In this document: positions 11,174 through 21,370 of the stretch, in pieces | How positions within the stretch are numbered: the first letter of the stretch is position 1 | Layout of the letters: each line of letters opens with the position of its first letter | From: Agapetus fuscipes | Lineage: Eukaryota > Arthropoda > Insecta > Trichoptera > Glossosomatidae | Assembly (NCBI GenBank): GCA_951799405.1 | Contig: OX637346.1 | Location: forward strand, 8,641,215-8,705,214 | Length of the DNA: 64,000 nt | Direction of reading: 5' to 3' | Translations under genes and position numbers: made by a program | The notes under the pieces: model-generated | What the model was told of the DNA's origin: nothing | Seen by the model: only the letters and a program-made list of their open reading frames with translations | The model's database searches: none

Positions 11174-11602
11174 CACAGCATGCTGTAATAAGATAAACAC
11201 ACTTGTACAGTTTGCTTAAAACAGTAATAGGAAAATAACAATGGCTTCCGTTCTAGCAATGTAATCGTTCCAGCATATTACTGCGCCATGGAAATTCTAG
11301 AGGAGCTACTTCTGGAAGGATGCGAGGAGTTGGAGCTTTGTAGTTGAACAAACATGATAAGAACTTGCTCGTAGATGACGTAGGAACTTTTAAAAATAAT
11401 TGTATTGTAACTTCATATTTATGAACTACCTACATGGATCAAAAGCAAATAAATGAATGCAGCATCAGGTTCTACGACAAAAACTTTTCACACTCAGATC
11501 TTAAAATTATTATTGATTTGAAGCAATTTTCGGATGATAGCTACATGCATAGATATGTCAAACGCTTTGACATATTTTATGTTGATGGGTGTCTATACCA
11601 TT
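11174..11602. other. Unique DNA, nothing recognised
   Basis: A GC-richer 60-bp patch at about 11280-11340 has no coding potential that I can support. The rest is AT-rich. Confidence 0.4.
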
Positions 11603-11822
11603 GAGTAACGCAACTATAATCTACACATATAGTGTAACTTATTGCCGCGTTATATCCGAAGGGGTCTCATGTGGCGAGTTGAACCTTTTTATTTTTACAG
11701 GTAACGAGGCCGGCCTTACTCCAACCACTTCAGTTGAAGTGGAGGTTTCCCAGCTCCCGAGAGGGCTGATACTCATTTCTTGCGAAGGCTGAGTAAACCT
11801 TGCCGGTATTTTATTTTGGGTG
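11603..11822 (-). mobile_element. SINE-A, lacking the tRNA-like head
   Basis: The 3' end, the CGTTATATCCGAAGGGGTC block and the CACTTCAGTTGAAGTGG hairpin are all present, but the copy stops after the ACCGGCAAGG-type segment. The head, with A and B boxes, is missing. A 5' truncation like this is usual for target-primed reverse transcription. Confidence 0.85.
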
Positions 11823-12227
11823 ATTGTATAAATTTAACTTCAAAGTAAAATAACTTAATCAATCTCTACGAAGTCACGTCCCGCAGTTATAAGCACTTTG
11901 TTTCCTTTGCTGGCTGCAGTATGTAACTGTTGCTCTCCTAGAGATACAAAGTATCCTTCAGCATGCTCTCAGAGGAAATCCTCGGAGAGCTTCATAATGC
12001 TCTGCGGAGCGGCGAGGATTTCCCTCCGCCCCTTCATCATCCTCGCACATGCCGGGGAAACTGAAAACTTGGAGATCTTACGTTAAACCCAAGTTTTTCT
12101 TTCAATCAACATTTTTCTTTGTCAACACAACAACTCTTACTATTCGCCTTCCTTGTATTTTTTAAAAGCAAGTTTTAGAAATGTTAAAAAAAATGGTTGT
12201 ATAAACTAACCTCGTATGATGTAATTA
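11823..12227. other. Unique DNA with an imperfect inverted repeat
   Basis: At about 11971-12025 the arms GAGGAAATCCTCG and CGAGGATTTCCCTC are inverted copies with one inserted base. The block 11930-12070 is GC-richer than its surroundings. No product was recognised. Confidence 0.45.
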
Positions 12228-12425
12228 TTGTTTCACTTTTGCCAATATAACCCCTGTTTCAGGAAAGCGCGGCAAGAGTTGCAGGATGTTTGTTGTTTTG
12301 TGAGTTTTTTTTTTTATGTTGTAAGTACACATGAAGAATGTGTAAGCGCAAAATTAGACGCATCTGCTCGTGGGCATACGTTATACATAAATCTTAAATG
12401 TTTTTACATCTTTGTATCTTAATTA
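12228..12425 (+). mobile_element. SINE-B, 5'-truncated and diverged
   Basis: The copy starts at the GTTTCACTTTTGCCAATAT block and runs through CTGTTTCAGGAAAGCGCGGC, GTAAGTACACATGAAGAATG and GTGGGCATACGT, with a decayed tail. The first 50 or so bases of the family are missing. Confidence 0.8.
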
Positions 12426-12914
12426 ATAGTATAAAGACCTAGGAATTTTATTCAATGGCATATTTAACTCAAAACACAATTTTGTAATACCCTAGATCTG
12501 GGTACATGGAATTTTGGCACTTTCCAGCCTTGGATATCGACGTGAAAGGGTTAACGAAAAAAATGAAGCCTTTTTACAGAATCTTCCATTATTTCTTTTC
12601 AATTTTGTCGAAGCATTTCTTTTCGCCGTCGCATATTGCAGTTGTGATATTTGTTGGCATAAAGCATGCGCTGCTAAAGTAGTGTCGTGTCTCTGGCATG
12701 CTCTGGTTATTCTCTGTGTTAAGGAATTCCCTGTTCCAGAAGCTGGATGTCATGTTTATTCCCGTGCTCGTTACACTCCCGCATTTCCTTTCATGTTATC
12801 AGCGAAATTACTCTCTTGTAATATTTACTGCACGAGCCATGCGGAAAAATTAAAATGATGTTTCGCATTTATGAGAGCGTTTCACATAAAAGAGCAATCT
12901 CTGCCCCAGTTCTG
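12426..12914. other. Unique DNA with an unrecognised 114-codon open frame
   Basis: The frame at 12514-12858 (plus) is Cys- and Phe-rich and has no motif I can assign. It has no visible upstream promoter or flanking splice sites, and comparable frames arise by chance here. I do not call it a gene. Confidence 0.35.
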
Positions 12915-12916
12915 TA

Positions 12917-13153
12917 CCCTTAGTACGAGTTGCAAAACTTGAGTAATGTAAAGTGTACGGCAATTATTAAAGAGTAATTTATCCCAAAACTCTGCCGTTT
13001 TTGTTTGTTTGAACTTGATTTTCTTCATCACTGCAATTCTTTTGCTAAGACCATAAAGTGTAAGAAACAAAAACGGCGGAGTTTGGGAGAAGTCACTCTT
13101 TAATATTTTCCGTAAACTTTACTTTTCTCAAGTTTTGCAACTCGTACTAGGGG
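12917..13153. mobile_element. MITE-Q copy (237 bp, TA-flanked)
   Basis: Terminal inverted repeats of about 85 bp: the left begins CCCTTAGTACGAGTTGCAAA and the right ends GCAACTCGTACTAGGGG. Arms continue through the ACTCTGCCGTTTTTGTTT and AAACAAAAACGGCGGAGT blocks. TA flanks both ends (12915-12916 and 13154-13155). A short non-palindromic centre contains no transposase, so it is non-autonomous. Confidence 0.9.
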
Positions 13154-13361
13154 TACTGAATGCTGCGTCTATAATATTAATATAAACTACCATGCATTAT
13201 GAATAACATTTTTCGTTTTATTCTTTTTCAGGTATGCCGAGTTTAATTTCACGCCCACTTCCCCCATTCAGTAATATCAAGTAAAAAGGGTAAGTTTTAT
13301 TGAAGTTGAATAAATGACTTTGTTTGAACTCTCGAATAGTAAAGAAAACGTTAGTAAATTT

Positions 13362-13517
13362 CACCGAGTAGAAAATATTTCGTAAATATTAAACCATCAA
13401 GTAAAAAGAAAATGTGTGAAAAACTGAAACTCTCATTTAAAGGCGCTGTTGTAACTTCCATACATTTTTTATGCTAACATGATTGTTGAGTTTTAGCGTC
13501 ACGTTTTATACTCGAGA
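13362..13517. mobile_element. MITE-P copy
   Basis: The centre CTCATTTAAAGGCGCTG and the right arm TTGTTGAGTTTTAGCG with terminus TTTTATACTCGAG are clear. The left arm is decayed. Confidence 0.75.
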
Positions 13518-13649
13518 TATTCTTTTCCTCTCTTGACTAAATCACTATATGTTATAAGTGTCCCTTTTCATTTATTTTGATAAAAAGAAATAAACTCGAG
13601 ATGCTTTTATCCCATTTAGAAAAAAAATTAAATACTTCTAAATCTAAAT

Positions 13650-13728
13650 CTGAAACAAGGGTGACCTTAGCAAAGTAAACAATTTTACAGTATGGAGGGT
13701 CAGCCTCATACCAACTTATAAGTTAAGG
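13650..13728 (-). mobile_element. SINE-B 5' part
   Basis: Only the first 75-80 bases of the family are present, up to the CTTGTTTCA block. On the minus strand it reads TTCCTTAACTTATAAG followed by GGTATGAGGCTGACC. The 3' part is lost. Confidence 0.8.
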
Positions 13729-13757
13729 AAAAACTTGATTGTTGTAAATACTTAATT

Positions 13758-13888
13758 GTTATAAAGCTCAGCCATTCTGTAAGCAAAAAAATATATTGAA
13801 GTTACCACAGCAACTCTATTGAGTGTTAGTTTTTATACATTTTTTCGATTTTTGTTGAGTATTCACGTGATGTCATATACCTACTCGA
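13758..13888. mobile_element. MITE-P copy (strongly diverged)
   Basis: CTCTATTGAGTGTTAG corresponds to the centre. Fragments of both arms (AGCTCAGCCATTCTG; TTTGTTGAGTATTCACG) are recognisable. The ends are poorly defined. Confidence 0.55.
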
Positions 13889-14239
13889 GGCAAAGATGTA
13901 AGTTACGTTAATTGCAGCTTAGTAGCATCTTTGCCACTTGGCACTGTCTTCAAAAATGTGAGTAGCTACTAATTGATCTTGAACTAGTTGGAAGCCGATG
14001 AAAGCTATTCGCTCTCAATTACTTTCGCGTAAACACTTCTTGGAATTCATGCATTTGCTCCAGAAAACTCCTGTCTAATGTTAAAGAATGTGTGTATGTT
14101 GATAAGTCATAGAAAATATAAAAAAAAACCTTTGTTATTCTGTATTATACAAATAATATTTTCCTATAATATTCTGTTTAATATTTCATCAATGTACGTA
14201 CTTGAAAATGTTGGTTTACAAAACAAGTAAAAAAAAAAA
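13889..14239. other. Unique DNA, nothing recognised
   Basis: There is no gene, no known repeat and no inverted repeat of note. The sequence becomes increasingly AT-rich towards its right end. Confidence 0.4.
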
Positions 14240-14440
14240 ACAAGTTTTTTTCACTTTAATTTACATCACTTCTGTCAATGTCACCTTTTTTTAAAGAAAG
14301 CCTACAAGAGCTGCAGGGCTATGTTTATTTGTGATTTGGCTTTTATTTCTTAAGTACGTGTACATTCTTAACTCACAATTACATTCTAAACTCACAATTT
14401 ATATAAATCTTAAATGCTACTATGCATTTGCAACTTAAAA
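14240..14440 (+). mobile_element. SINE-B, old copy without 5' end
   Basis: CTGTCAATGTCACC, GAGCTGCAGGGCTATG, AAATCTTAAATGCTAC and TTTGCAACTTAAAAG align in order with SINE-B. An internal duplication of ACATTCTTAACTCACAAT and ACATTCTAAACTCACAAT is present. Confidence 0.7.
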
Positions 14441-15196
14441 GGAATGATCTTAAATTAATCAAATGAGATCATAAAAAAATATTTTTCATCAAACCACCCA
14501 TGCAAAGTTAAATTATGGTGTCATTATCATTCAGCTACAAATATGCAGTGATATTGCTAACCTATTTTTCCCAAATCAAATACAAAACCTGATTATCTAA
14601 CCTTTACGAATATCTCCATATTTAACAGTACAGTGCACTCTCGAAACTGGCGCCCCGGCCAATTCCGCTTTGAGTGCATTCCGGCTGCATCTTGAGTCCC
14701 AGGGCCGCATCAGAAATGGGGCGGAACAGTCGCCGAGTGTGCCCTGGGTGGCACACAAATGGATACCAAAATCTGGCTCAATTTTCTTCAAGTGGCCGTA
14801 AGCTCTCATCTTTTGTGGGCTCGGATTTGTGGAAACCGTTTTTCGTGTACTTATCTATTTTTTCGACTAGCCCAATTTTCGTTGCATGATGTGATTCCGT
14901 GCACTCCTTTTCCACTCTTACCGAGAAGTAGATGTTTATTTAGGGTGGAGCGCCCAGCGGATTTTCCTAGGAATATTCACAGCAAATATTTACGTCAGTT
15001 TTCATGGTAAATAATGCGAACAGTTTTTTCTATTTGGTTCAAATATAATAGTTTCGCATTTTTCCAACTAAAAGTGAATATATTACAGCCATTATTTCAA
15101 TTTCAAATGATTTATAATGAATATTTTTGTAACTTTACTTATACGAGTGGTTGTGTTTATGACCTTGTGTAGCACCTTGCCACACCAAGAGCGCTA
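14441..15196. other. Unique, GC-richer block; no gene called
   Basis: The interval 14620-14960 is distinctly GC-richer (GGCGCCCCGGCCAATTCC, TGCCCTGGGTGGCACAC). Overlapping frames of 70-83 codons occur on both strands without recognisable domains. It may be a regulatory or conserved block. Confidence 0.4.
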
Positions 15197-15288
15197 GTTG
15201 CTATGAAGCTGACCACATATGCTGTAAAAAATGCTTAATTTTCATCTCTGTTTTAGGAAAAGGTTACAATAGTTGCAGGGCTTAGTTC
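15197..15288 (+). mobile_element. SINE-B 5' part, plus orientation
   Basis: GTTGCTATGAAGCTGACCAC through GTTGCAGGGCTTAGTTCACG is the first part of SINE-B. At about 15288 it joins, without a spacer, a minus-strand SINE-B, giving a snap-back arrangement. Confidence 0.75.
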
Positions 15289-15454
15289 ACGCTTACACAT
15301 GCATCATGTGTGCATACAAAATAAACCAAACCTCACATGAACATAAACTTTGCAACTCCTGACGCCTTTTCCTGAAACCGGAATTGCATTGGAAAAAGTG
15401 AACCAAGTTGTACAGCATAGGGGGTCAGCCTCATACCAACATATTAGTGAAGGA
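15289..15454 (-). mobile_element. SINE-B, 3'-truncated, minus orientation
   Basis: Read on the minus strand it begins TTCCTTCACTAATATG, followed by GGTATGAGGCTGACC, and ends in the middle of the element at the junction with the plus copy. The tail is missing. Confidence 0.8.
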
Positions 15455-15799
15455 ACTAAGTACACTAATATGCCTTACATTTACCATACGTTTCCAGGTC
15501 TAATGAAATTTAAAATAATTAAAAATGAATTCGAATCGAATCCATTTTGAACTTAATTCATACAATTTCATTTACTCTACAATTTCCATTTTTAAATCTC
15601 TAAAAACGTGAAAAAATCTCTCGCAATTTTTTAACATCATGAAAATTTCCAAGTCTTATTCATCCACCTGTCAAAAACCGCCCGCTTATAATATCAAATC
15701 TTTATCCTCGATAGAAGGGGGCGCCATCTCTACCGACAATACTTTCGATTCATCATAAATTCCCTCCGTCTGTTTGCTCTTGAATTTCAGCTCGAGAGC
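15455..15799. other. Unique AT-rich DNA
   Basis: Only a short GC-richer piece, near 15710-15735 (GAAGGGGGCGCCATCTC), stands out. No gene is supported. Confidence 0.4.
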
Positions 15800-15945
15800 A
15801 GTACTTCAACTATAAAGCATTGCGTAAATCCATAAAATGTATAACAACTAAGTCATGCTCTAGGAGTGCCGTCGTAGATTCCGTACATTTTTGATTAACG
15901 CAGTCGGTGTGTGATTTACGCAATGTTTTATACTCGACTGAAGTA
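15800..15945. mobile_element. MITE-P-like palindromic element, divergent subfamily
   Basis: The outer arms AGCATTGCGTAAATC and GATTTACGCAATGTTTTAT are inverted copies, and the right end ATACTCGACTGAAGTA pairs with TACTTCAACTATA on the left. The centre CTCTAGGAGTGCCG resembles the family centre. It may be a separate but related group. Confidence 0.65.
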
Positions 15946-16035
15946 TTGATGATCGAAGTGGTGGGTTATCCTTCACGCCGGCAGATTGATGGCCCGTTGT
16001 TTGCCGTGACGAGGCCTTTGAGATTATCCGATTGT

Positions 16036-16178
16036 AGCTCAAGTGTAAAATTTTACGTTTAAGCTCAATCAATCAAAGCGTATGAAAAATAAAACGCTAA
16101 CTTGAGGCACTTTTATAAATTTCATATAATTCTGAATAAACGCTGTGTTTGAGTTTAAATGTCTACTTTTGTACCTAC
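16036..16178. mobile_element. MITE-P copy
   Basis: Left arm CTCAAGTGTAAAATTTTACG, centre CGCTAACTTGAGGCAC, right arm CGCTGTGTTTGAGTTTAAAT. The right terminus is decayed. Confidence 0.75.
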
Positions 16179-16242
16179 TGCAGTTAAAAACGATGTGCCA
16201 GGGAATTTTTCTACCCCTGATCATCACATTGTTTGATCAGTA

Positions 16243-16374
16243 AACTAAGTTTTAAATTTTACGTTTCAACTCAAAGTATTTTTCAATCATATATCAAAAG
16301 TAAAACGCTCACCAAAGGCGTTGTTTTAGTTTATATATATTTGTGATAAAACGCTATGTGATTTTTATTTTACC
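16243..16374. mobile_element. MITE-P copy
   Basis: Left arm TTTTACGTTTCAACTCAA, centre ACGCTCACCAAAGGCGTTG, right arm GATAAAACGCTATG. Both extreme ends are missing. Together with the preceding two copies this makes three such elements within 600 bp. Confidence 0.75.
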
Positions 16375-16642
16375 TGATTTATATCATAAAAGCTTTGGGT
16401 GGCGATGAATAATCGTGTTAATACGTTTCAGGAACATGTGCAAGAGAAGGCTGGTAATAACAAATTTTCAGTGTAATACCTGAAATTTACATAGAACAAG
16501 TCAAACCATTATAAATATTCAGAAAATTTTGATTGAGGTACATATTGTTTGGTAAAACTCAGATGATATCTCCTTGTTATCTATCTACAATTTTGCGAAA
16601 AATATCGAAAATTGCACTGGATATGAAATGGATTCGAAATGC

Positions 16643-16890
16643 GTGCTGTGGTCGAGCGGACAAAGCGGTGGCACTCAATTTGGCACTTTTAGGATCAGCG
16701 CAGATTCAAGCGCCGCCATGCCCTATTGACGATAGCTTTAGTCCAAATTCAACAGATATAATTGAGAAATTGTACAATTAATATCGTTCATTTAAATAAA
16801 ATATGTATATATACAATTCGTTCATAGATAATGTTAAAACCTGTTTTTTTCTGGCCATGCAAAATAGGTTGGTATGTTGCTTTCCTCTTT
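16643..16890 (+). mobile_element. SINE-D relic (third tRNA-derived family, provisional)
   Basis: A tRNA-like head begins GTGCTGTGGTCGAGCGG, where TGGTCGAGCGG resembles the A box of class II (Leu/Ser) tRNAs, and AGATTCAAGCGCC lies at the B-box position. The body is unrelated to SINE-A or SINE-C. It ends CTGGCCATGCAAAATAGG followed by TTGGTATGTTGCT. The same head-to-tail order recurs at 60.1-60.3 kb, which is why I treat it as an element and not as a chance tRNA relic. Confidence 0.55.
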
Positions 16891-17270
16891 AGAAATATAA
16901 GTGCAAACAATGACTCAGTAGAAAATTATGTAAACAAAAACAAAAAGGAATAAGGAAAAAGGAGGCTTTTTTCATTTAATAATCGGAATTTCTATCATTT
17001 GATTAAATTCCAATAACATATTTCATTATTTTAAGCAAATGCAGGACCTCAAACTTTTTCCATTAATGAGTCAAATTCATTAAGAAACTTTGTAATTCTA
17101 CGTGCAAAAACTTCCTCCGAGTTCGTTTTGTAAAACGCACAATCCATTTTAAAATATTCCACCCGCAAAGACGAAGAAAAAAAACTTGGCACATTAAAAA
17201 TTTACATTGTATTGGAATTTTCGCAATAAGGAATAAACTGCAGGGCAAAGTTTAGTGTTGAGCCTGTAGG
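16891..17270. other. AT-rich unique DNA
   Basis: A 61-codon minus-strand frame has no recognisable product. No repeat seen. Confidence 0.4.
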
Positions 17271-17272
17271 TA

Positions 17273-17423
17273 TCCCAAGCATTAAAAAGTTAAAACTCAT
17301 CCATAACGTTTTACAAGAAACGTATATTAACTGAAAACAGCGCTTCTAGTGATTGTTTTAGTTTCTTTGCATTTTTTGTAAAACGCTTTGGTTGAGTTTA
17401 CACTTGATGTTTAGTACTTGGGG
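17273..17423. mobile_element. MITE-P copy, TA-flanked
   Basis: Bounded by TA at 17271-17272 and 17424-17425. The right half is close to consensus (AAAACGCTTTGGTTGAG, then TAGTACTTGGGG). The left terminus is TCCCAAGCATTAAAA. The centre CGCTTCTAGTGATTG is present. Confidence 0.85.
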
Positions 17424-17425
17424 TA

Positions 17426-18491
17426 CTGCTTCCTTTGGAATCTTTGTGGGGGGTTCTCAAACGACGTTACAATAGAGGAAAATTCTTATAGGTTTTACTT
17501 ACAGTATAACATTGAACGTGCGCAAGGTACGGAAAGTATTCCGGTATTGTATGACGTCCATTCAAGTTTGATAATGCGATTATTGTATAGTATAATTATG
17601 ATTTGTTATATATCAAAAACGGCAATGTAGGAGTATTTCCGAAAATGAGATTGACTTATATAAAAACACTGAAAACGAAATTCTAATATGTAAAATTATA
17701 TATAACATTTTTAGGATTTTCTAGATTGCCGATTTTGATATTACACGACTCATTTTTCAGCCTGAAAGATAGACTTTCATTGGCTGGCTCTATTCCGCAC
17801 AAAGATCTTCATAAAATATTTATTTTATTTCCTAGATAATAAAATTTTATTGGCTTTGAATGCTCGTCATTTTCGCGGAATTCTCTTTTATATTTTTTAT
17901 CCGTTTTTGAAATTGATACATTATGCATGAAATAGTCTGTACCAAAAATATTATTTTTACAAAATGTTGAGCTTTTTTTCCAATTTTGTAGAAACAATAC
18001 GTTTCTCTATGAAATTATCAACAGGAATATTTCCACAAATTAAAAAAAATAAACCGAATGAATGAATTTCATCCTGGCTTTGATATTTGACCAGCGATAC
18101 GAATTCATCAAGTAACCTGGATTTTTACGAACCAAAAGTATTTTTTTTATGACAGTTTTATGTCCATAAAATCTCATCAATTATTTTTCTATGACCAGCC
18201 TTTTGTCTATGAATGAAGAACATCTTACCCGGAGTTAAAATCAGATATAAATATAACATATTATCAAATATATAAAAGTTGTATTCAAACAATTTTTAAA
18301 TAAACAAAGCGAAATAAATGTTTTTTTTTCAATGAAATAATATTTTATCATCTTGAAAAATTATATAGAATATCACAATGCTTTTATTATTTTTTTAAGT
18401 TAATATTTAATGTTACAAATTCTCTCCTTAACAATATCAAAGCTTAAAATATTAACAATATTTTGATAAGGGTAGATTATTAGGTAGTAGT
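17426..18491. other. AT-rich unique DNA, no gene recognised
   Basis: Frames of 60-70 codons occur without features. Long A and T runs lie between 17.9 and 18.45 kb. Confidence 0.45.
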
Positions 18492-18754
18492 ATTCCTTGA
18501 CTTATAGGTTGGTATGAGGCTGACCACCCATACTGTAAAAAATGGTTCACTTTGCCAATGTCACCCCTGTTTCAGGAAAGGTCGGCAAAAGTTGTGGGGC
18601 TTATGTTCATTTGAGGTTTGGATTTTATTTGTAAGTACACATTCAGCATTTGTAAGCGTGAACTACACTTGTTGGTTTGTGGGCATACATCTGAGAGCTT
18701 TAAATGAATACATATATCCTTGCAACTTAGATTATAGATTATTATAGATTATAG
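18492..18754 (+). mobile_element. SINE-B, full-length, well preserved
   Basis: Complete from TTCCTTGACTTATAGG to a tail of at least three GATTATA-type units. It contains GGTTCACTTTGCCAATG, weakly similar to a pol III B box; a matching A box is not convincing, so the origin of the 5' part stays open. No clear target duplication was found (AGTAGT and AGTAGA flank it). Confidence 0.9.
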
Positions 18755-18940
18755 AGTAGATGTAAACAGTTCCTAAAATATTTTTCTCTTATCTTTAACT
18801 TTTCCCGTTTTTCAAAAACATCCCCTTGACTTATATTAGGCTTGTTTACTGTAAAAGTCCAGAGATCGTATCTGTAACGAATAAGGAACTTTCCTTTCAC
18901 AATATATCTTCAGTTTTATTACGCGGACAATACTTTCTTA

Positions 18941-19078
18941 CCCCGAGTAAATACACAACTGTCATTTTACAAAAAGTATATGAAAATTAAAACGTTCACA
19001 AGGGGTGGTATTTTATTTTTTAAACATTTATTGGTTAAGGATACATTTAAGTTTAAGCGTCATTCTTTATACTTGGGG
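18941..19078. mobile_element. MITE-P copy, TA-flanked (138 bp)
   Basis: Exact TA-CCCC and GGGG-TA boundaries (TA at 18939-18940 and 19079-19080). Ends CCCCGAGTAAATAC and TTTATACTTGGGG. The left arm is partly deleted, so only part of the element can fold. Confidence 0.9.
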
Positions 19079-19080
19079 TA

Positions 19081-20064
19081 CAGCTTTGCGCTATTTTTAG
19101 AGCACTTATTTTTCTTCAAACTGGACAAAGCCGACCATGTTTACATTTTAAAATGTAAGTGTTTTATTTTCATCGCTGCAATTTCAATGCATTTGATCTC
19201 AGTACAAAGGTCCGTATTTGTGCTTTCGGTTACATATTGTCACAATATGGTCTAGATTTTTTTTAACTATGAATGTAAATTAGTTCGGTGAATCGTTTTT
19301 AAAAGACGCACAAATTTCCAAGGAAAAAATATAGTGACGAAAACCTCAGTCACGTAAACCTACAACGTTTGCGCACTTAATTTCATTTTTTTGCTAAGTC
19401 GATAGTAATTTTGTTTTTTTTTCTTTTAATTCTATTTACCTCCCTACGAGTGAACCTCATACATTTGATGTATCGCATCGGGTTTTGTAAATTGAAAAAA
19501 TCGGCCGATAAACTCTTGTTTTCTGACTTTTAAATTAGATATGCTTTGGCTTATATTATCTCTGTTTCAAAAGACAATGATAAAAAATGAAGCTGTATAA
19601 CACCAGCGAAATGTACTACACCATTTTCTTTTCTTGCCTCAGAGATTCTCTCATCCAATCTGCGATGACCTCAGGAATTTTGTGACGTCACGTCGGACTG
19701 CGGGGTGAAAGGTAGCAGCACCACTTTAATTGGCTCACGTTTTAAAGTGAAGTCTCCCTCTCTCCCCTCTTGAGATAAGGGAGTGGGAAAGAGACGGAGG
19801 GAGGCGTGTGCAGACGGCTTATTAAGTTTTCAATTAAGACATGTTGCACGGCCTCATAATATTATGTAGTGACGTCACACATGTAGTACCTATGTGTGTA
19901 TATAGACACGTAGGTATACGATGTATCCAATTAAGGGGAGACAAGGTAATTTTATTGTCTGCGTGAATTTGATTATGCTTGTAATTGAGTTTGATGGAGC
20001 GTTGAGGGAACGTTTCGGATAGACAAAGTTGGTAGCGGTTGATTAGGGAAGCAAGGGTCTACCC
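19081..20064. promoter_or_regulatory. Unique region with a GC-richer patch and two CRE-like palindromes
   Basis: Two perfect TGACGTCA octamers (the CREB/ATF site) lie at 19683-19690 and 19870-19877. Between them is a polypyrimidine/polypurine stretch whose halves are roughly inverted (CTCTCTCCCCTCTTG and AGTGGGAAAGAG). This is compatible with an enhancer or promoter, but no transcript or coding exon is visible nearby. The regulatory call is inference. Confidence 0.35.
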
Positions 20065-20366
20065 AACGCAACGAAATTAAGCTACACATGAAGTGTAACT
20101 TCTTGCCGGTTTTATGCTTAAAGGGGATCGCATTCGAGACCTTTTTTATTTTTACGGGTGGGCAGATTGGCCTAACGCCAAACACTGTAGTTTAAGTGGA
20201 GGGTTCCCAGCTCCCGAGGGCGATGGTTCTCATTTCTTGTGAATGCTGAGTTAAACCTTGCCGGTACTTATTTTGAGTTTAAAATAAACACCGAAACGGG
20301 AGTCATTTCTGATACTCTCGGTGGGGATCGTACCCAAGCTCTCGGCATGGAATGCAAGCATTCTAC
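20065..20366 (-). mobile_element. SINE-A, 5'-truncated within the tRNA-like head
   Basis: Body and 3' end are complete though diverged. The B box has decayed, and the first 25 or so bases, including the A box, are missing. Confidence 0.85.
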
Positions 20367-20614
20367 GATGGTGTTTTTATTTTTTTACTTTATGACGTGT
20401 CTACTTTAAAAGCATCAGCATGAAAACAACATTTTTCACTACTTACCTTGTTAAGCAATGGCTACACAGCACGAGTATCTGTCATCACATATTGCGTAAT
20501 ATCAAAATCTATTGGTCAAGTGCCAAAATATGAAAATGATTCAAATATTTCAAAATGTCTACTACGCGTAAAAGCTCCCACACATGTGATTCACTCATAA
20601 CATATTTTTTTTAT

Positions 20615-20725
20615 TTATTTAAAAAATTCAAATGGAAACAAAGTTTTAATTCACTTATTTATTTCTTTTTTGCTCGAGAATATTTTCGCCTAATGAGGCA
20701 TCTTCCATTTGAATTTTTTAAATAA
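20615..20725. repeat. Short element with 23-bp perfect inverted repeats
   Basis: The arms at 20615-20637 and 20703-20725 (cores TTCAAATGGAA and TTCCATTTGAA) are perfect inverted copies separated by 65 bp. No second copy was seen in the window. It could be a small MITE. It lies 25 bp upstream of the LINE-1 fragment. Confidence 0.6.
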
Positions 20726-20750
20726 TTAAAAATGGACTAAAAATGGAAGA

Positions 20751-21370
20751 ATGACCGGTGAATTTGAAAGAAGAATAATGAAAGGCAGGTGCGTACTGGG
20801 TGCTACCGCTAGCATCGCCAGGAACCAGAATCTCTCAAAAAATGTTAGATTGGCGGTGCACAGTGGTATACTAGTGCCAACCTTGATGTATGGAAGTGAA
20901 GCCTGGACGAAGTGACAGAGTGAGGAATAATTTTGTAAGAGAAGAATGTGGTGTAAGGGAAAGTGTGAAAGTGAAGATTAAAAGAAGTATGTTAAGATGG
21001 TTCGGGCATATGGAGAGAATGAGTGATGAAAGATTGACGAAGAAAGTATATGTTGCTAAAATAGATGGATGTCGTGGTAGAGGAAGACCGAGAAAAGTAT
21101 GGATGGATCAAATTTCTGAAATAGCGAATGAATGGGATATCCAGAGTCATAATAAAATGAGGACTTGCATAAAAAAGGTTATGACTCTGGATGAAATGAA
21201 AGAAGTGTGCAAGGACAGGAAGAAGTGGCGGCTAATCTGCAATGGTGATTTCTAATGTTGGTGTATTAATTTGCTACATTTTTTGCATAGGAAATTTCTG
21301 ACTTTTTTTGTATAGATTTCTTTGTAAGGTTTTGTTCTTTTATATATTTAAATGTAATTTTTTATTCATA
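20751..21370 (+). mobile_element. LINE-1 C-terminal fragment plus 3' UTR
   Basis: The longest LINE-1 remnant here. Its frame begins with the same residues as the 5.2-kb copy (EFERRIMKGR), includes LMYGSEAW, then loses 74 bp at an ACG microhomology, which shifts the frame. The second part reads RSMLRWFGHMERM, GRGRPRKVWMDQI and DEMKEVCKDRKKWR, ending at the stop at 21253-21255. About 115 bp of AT-rich 3' UTR follow, ending ATTCATA, and then SINE-B begins. RT and endonuclease domains are absent, so the copy is dead. The layout is typical of a 5'-truncated non-LTR retrotransposon. Confidence 0.88.

Noticed and set aside
12514..12858. 114-codon frame rich in Cys and Phe
   Set aside because: Cysteines are not spaced as in a known fold, there is no clear start context, and comparable frames occur elsewhere by chance.
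18300..18480. Origin of replication or matrix-attachment region in AT-rich DNA
   Set aside because: AT-richness alone is common throughout the window and supports no such call.
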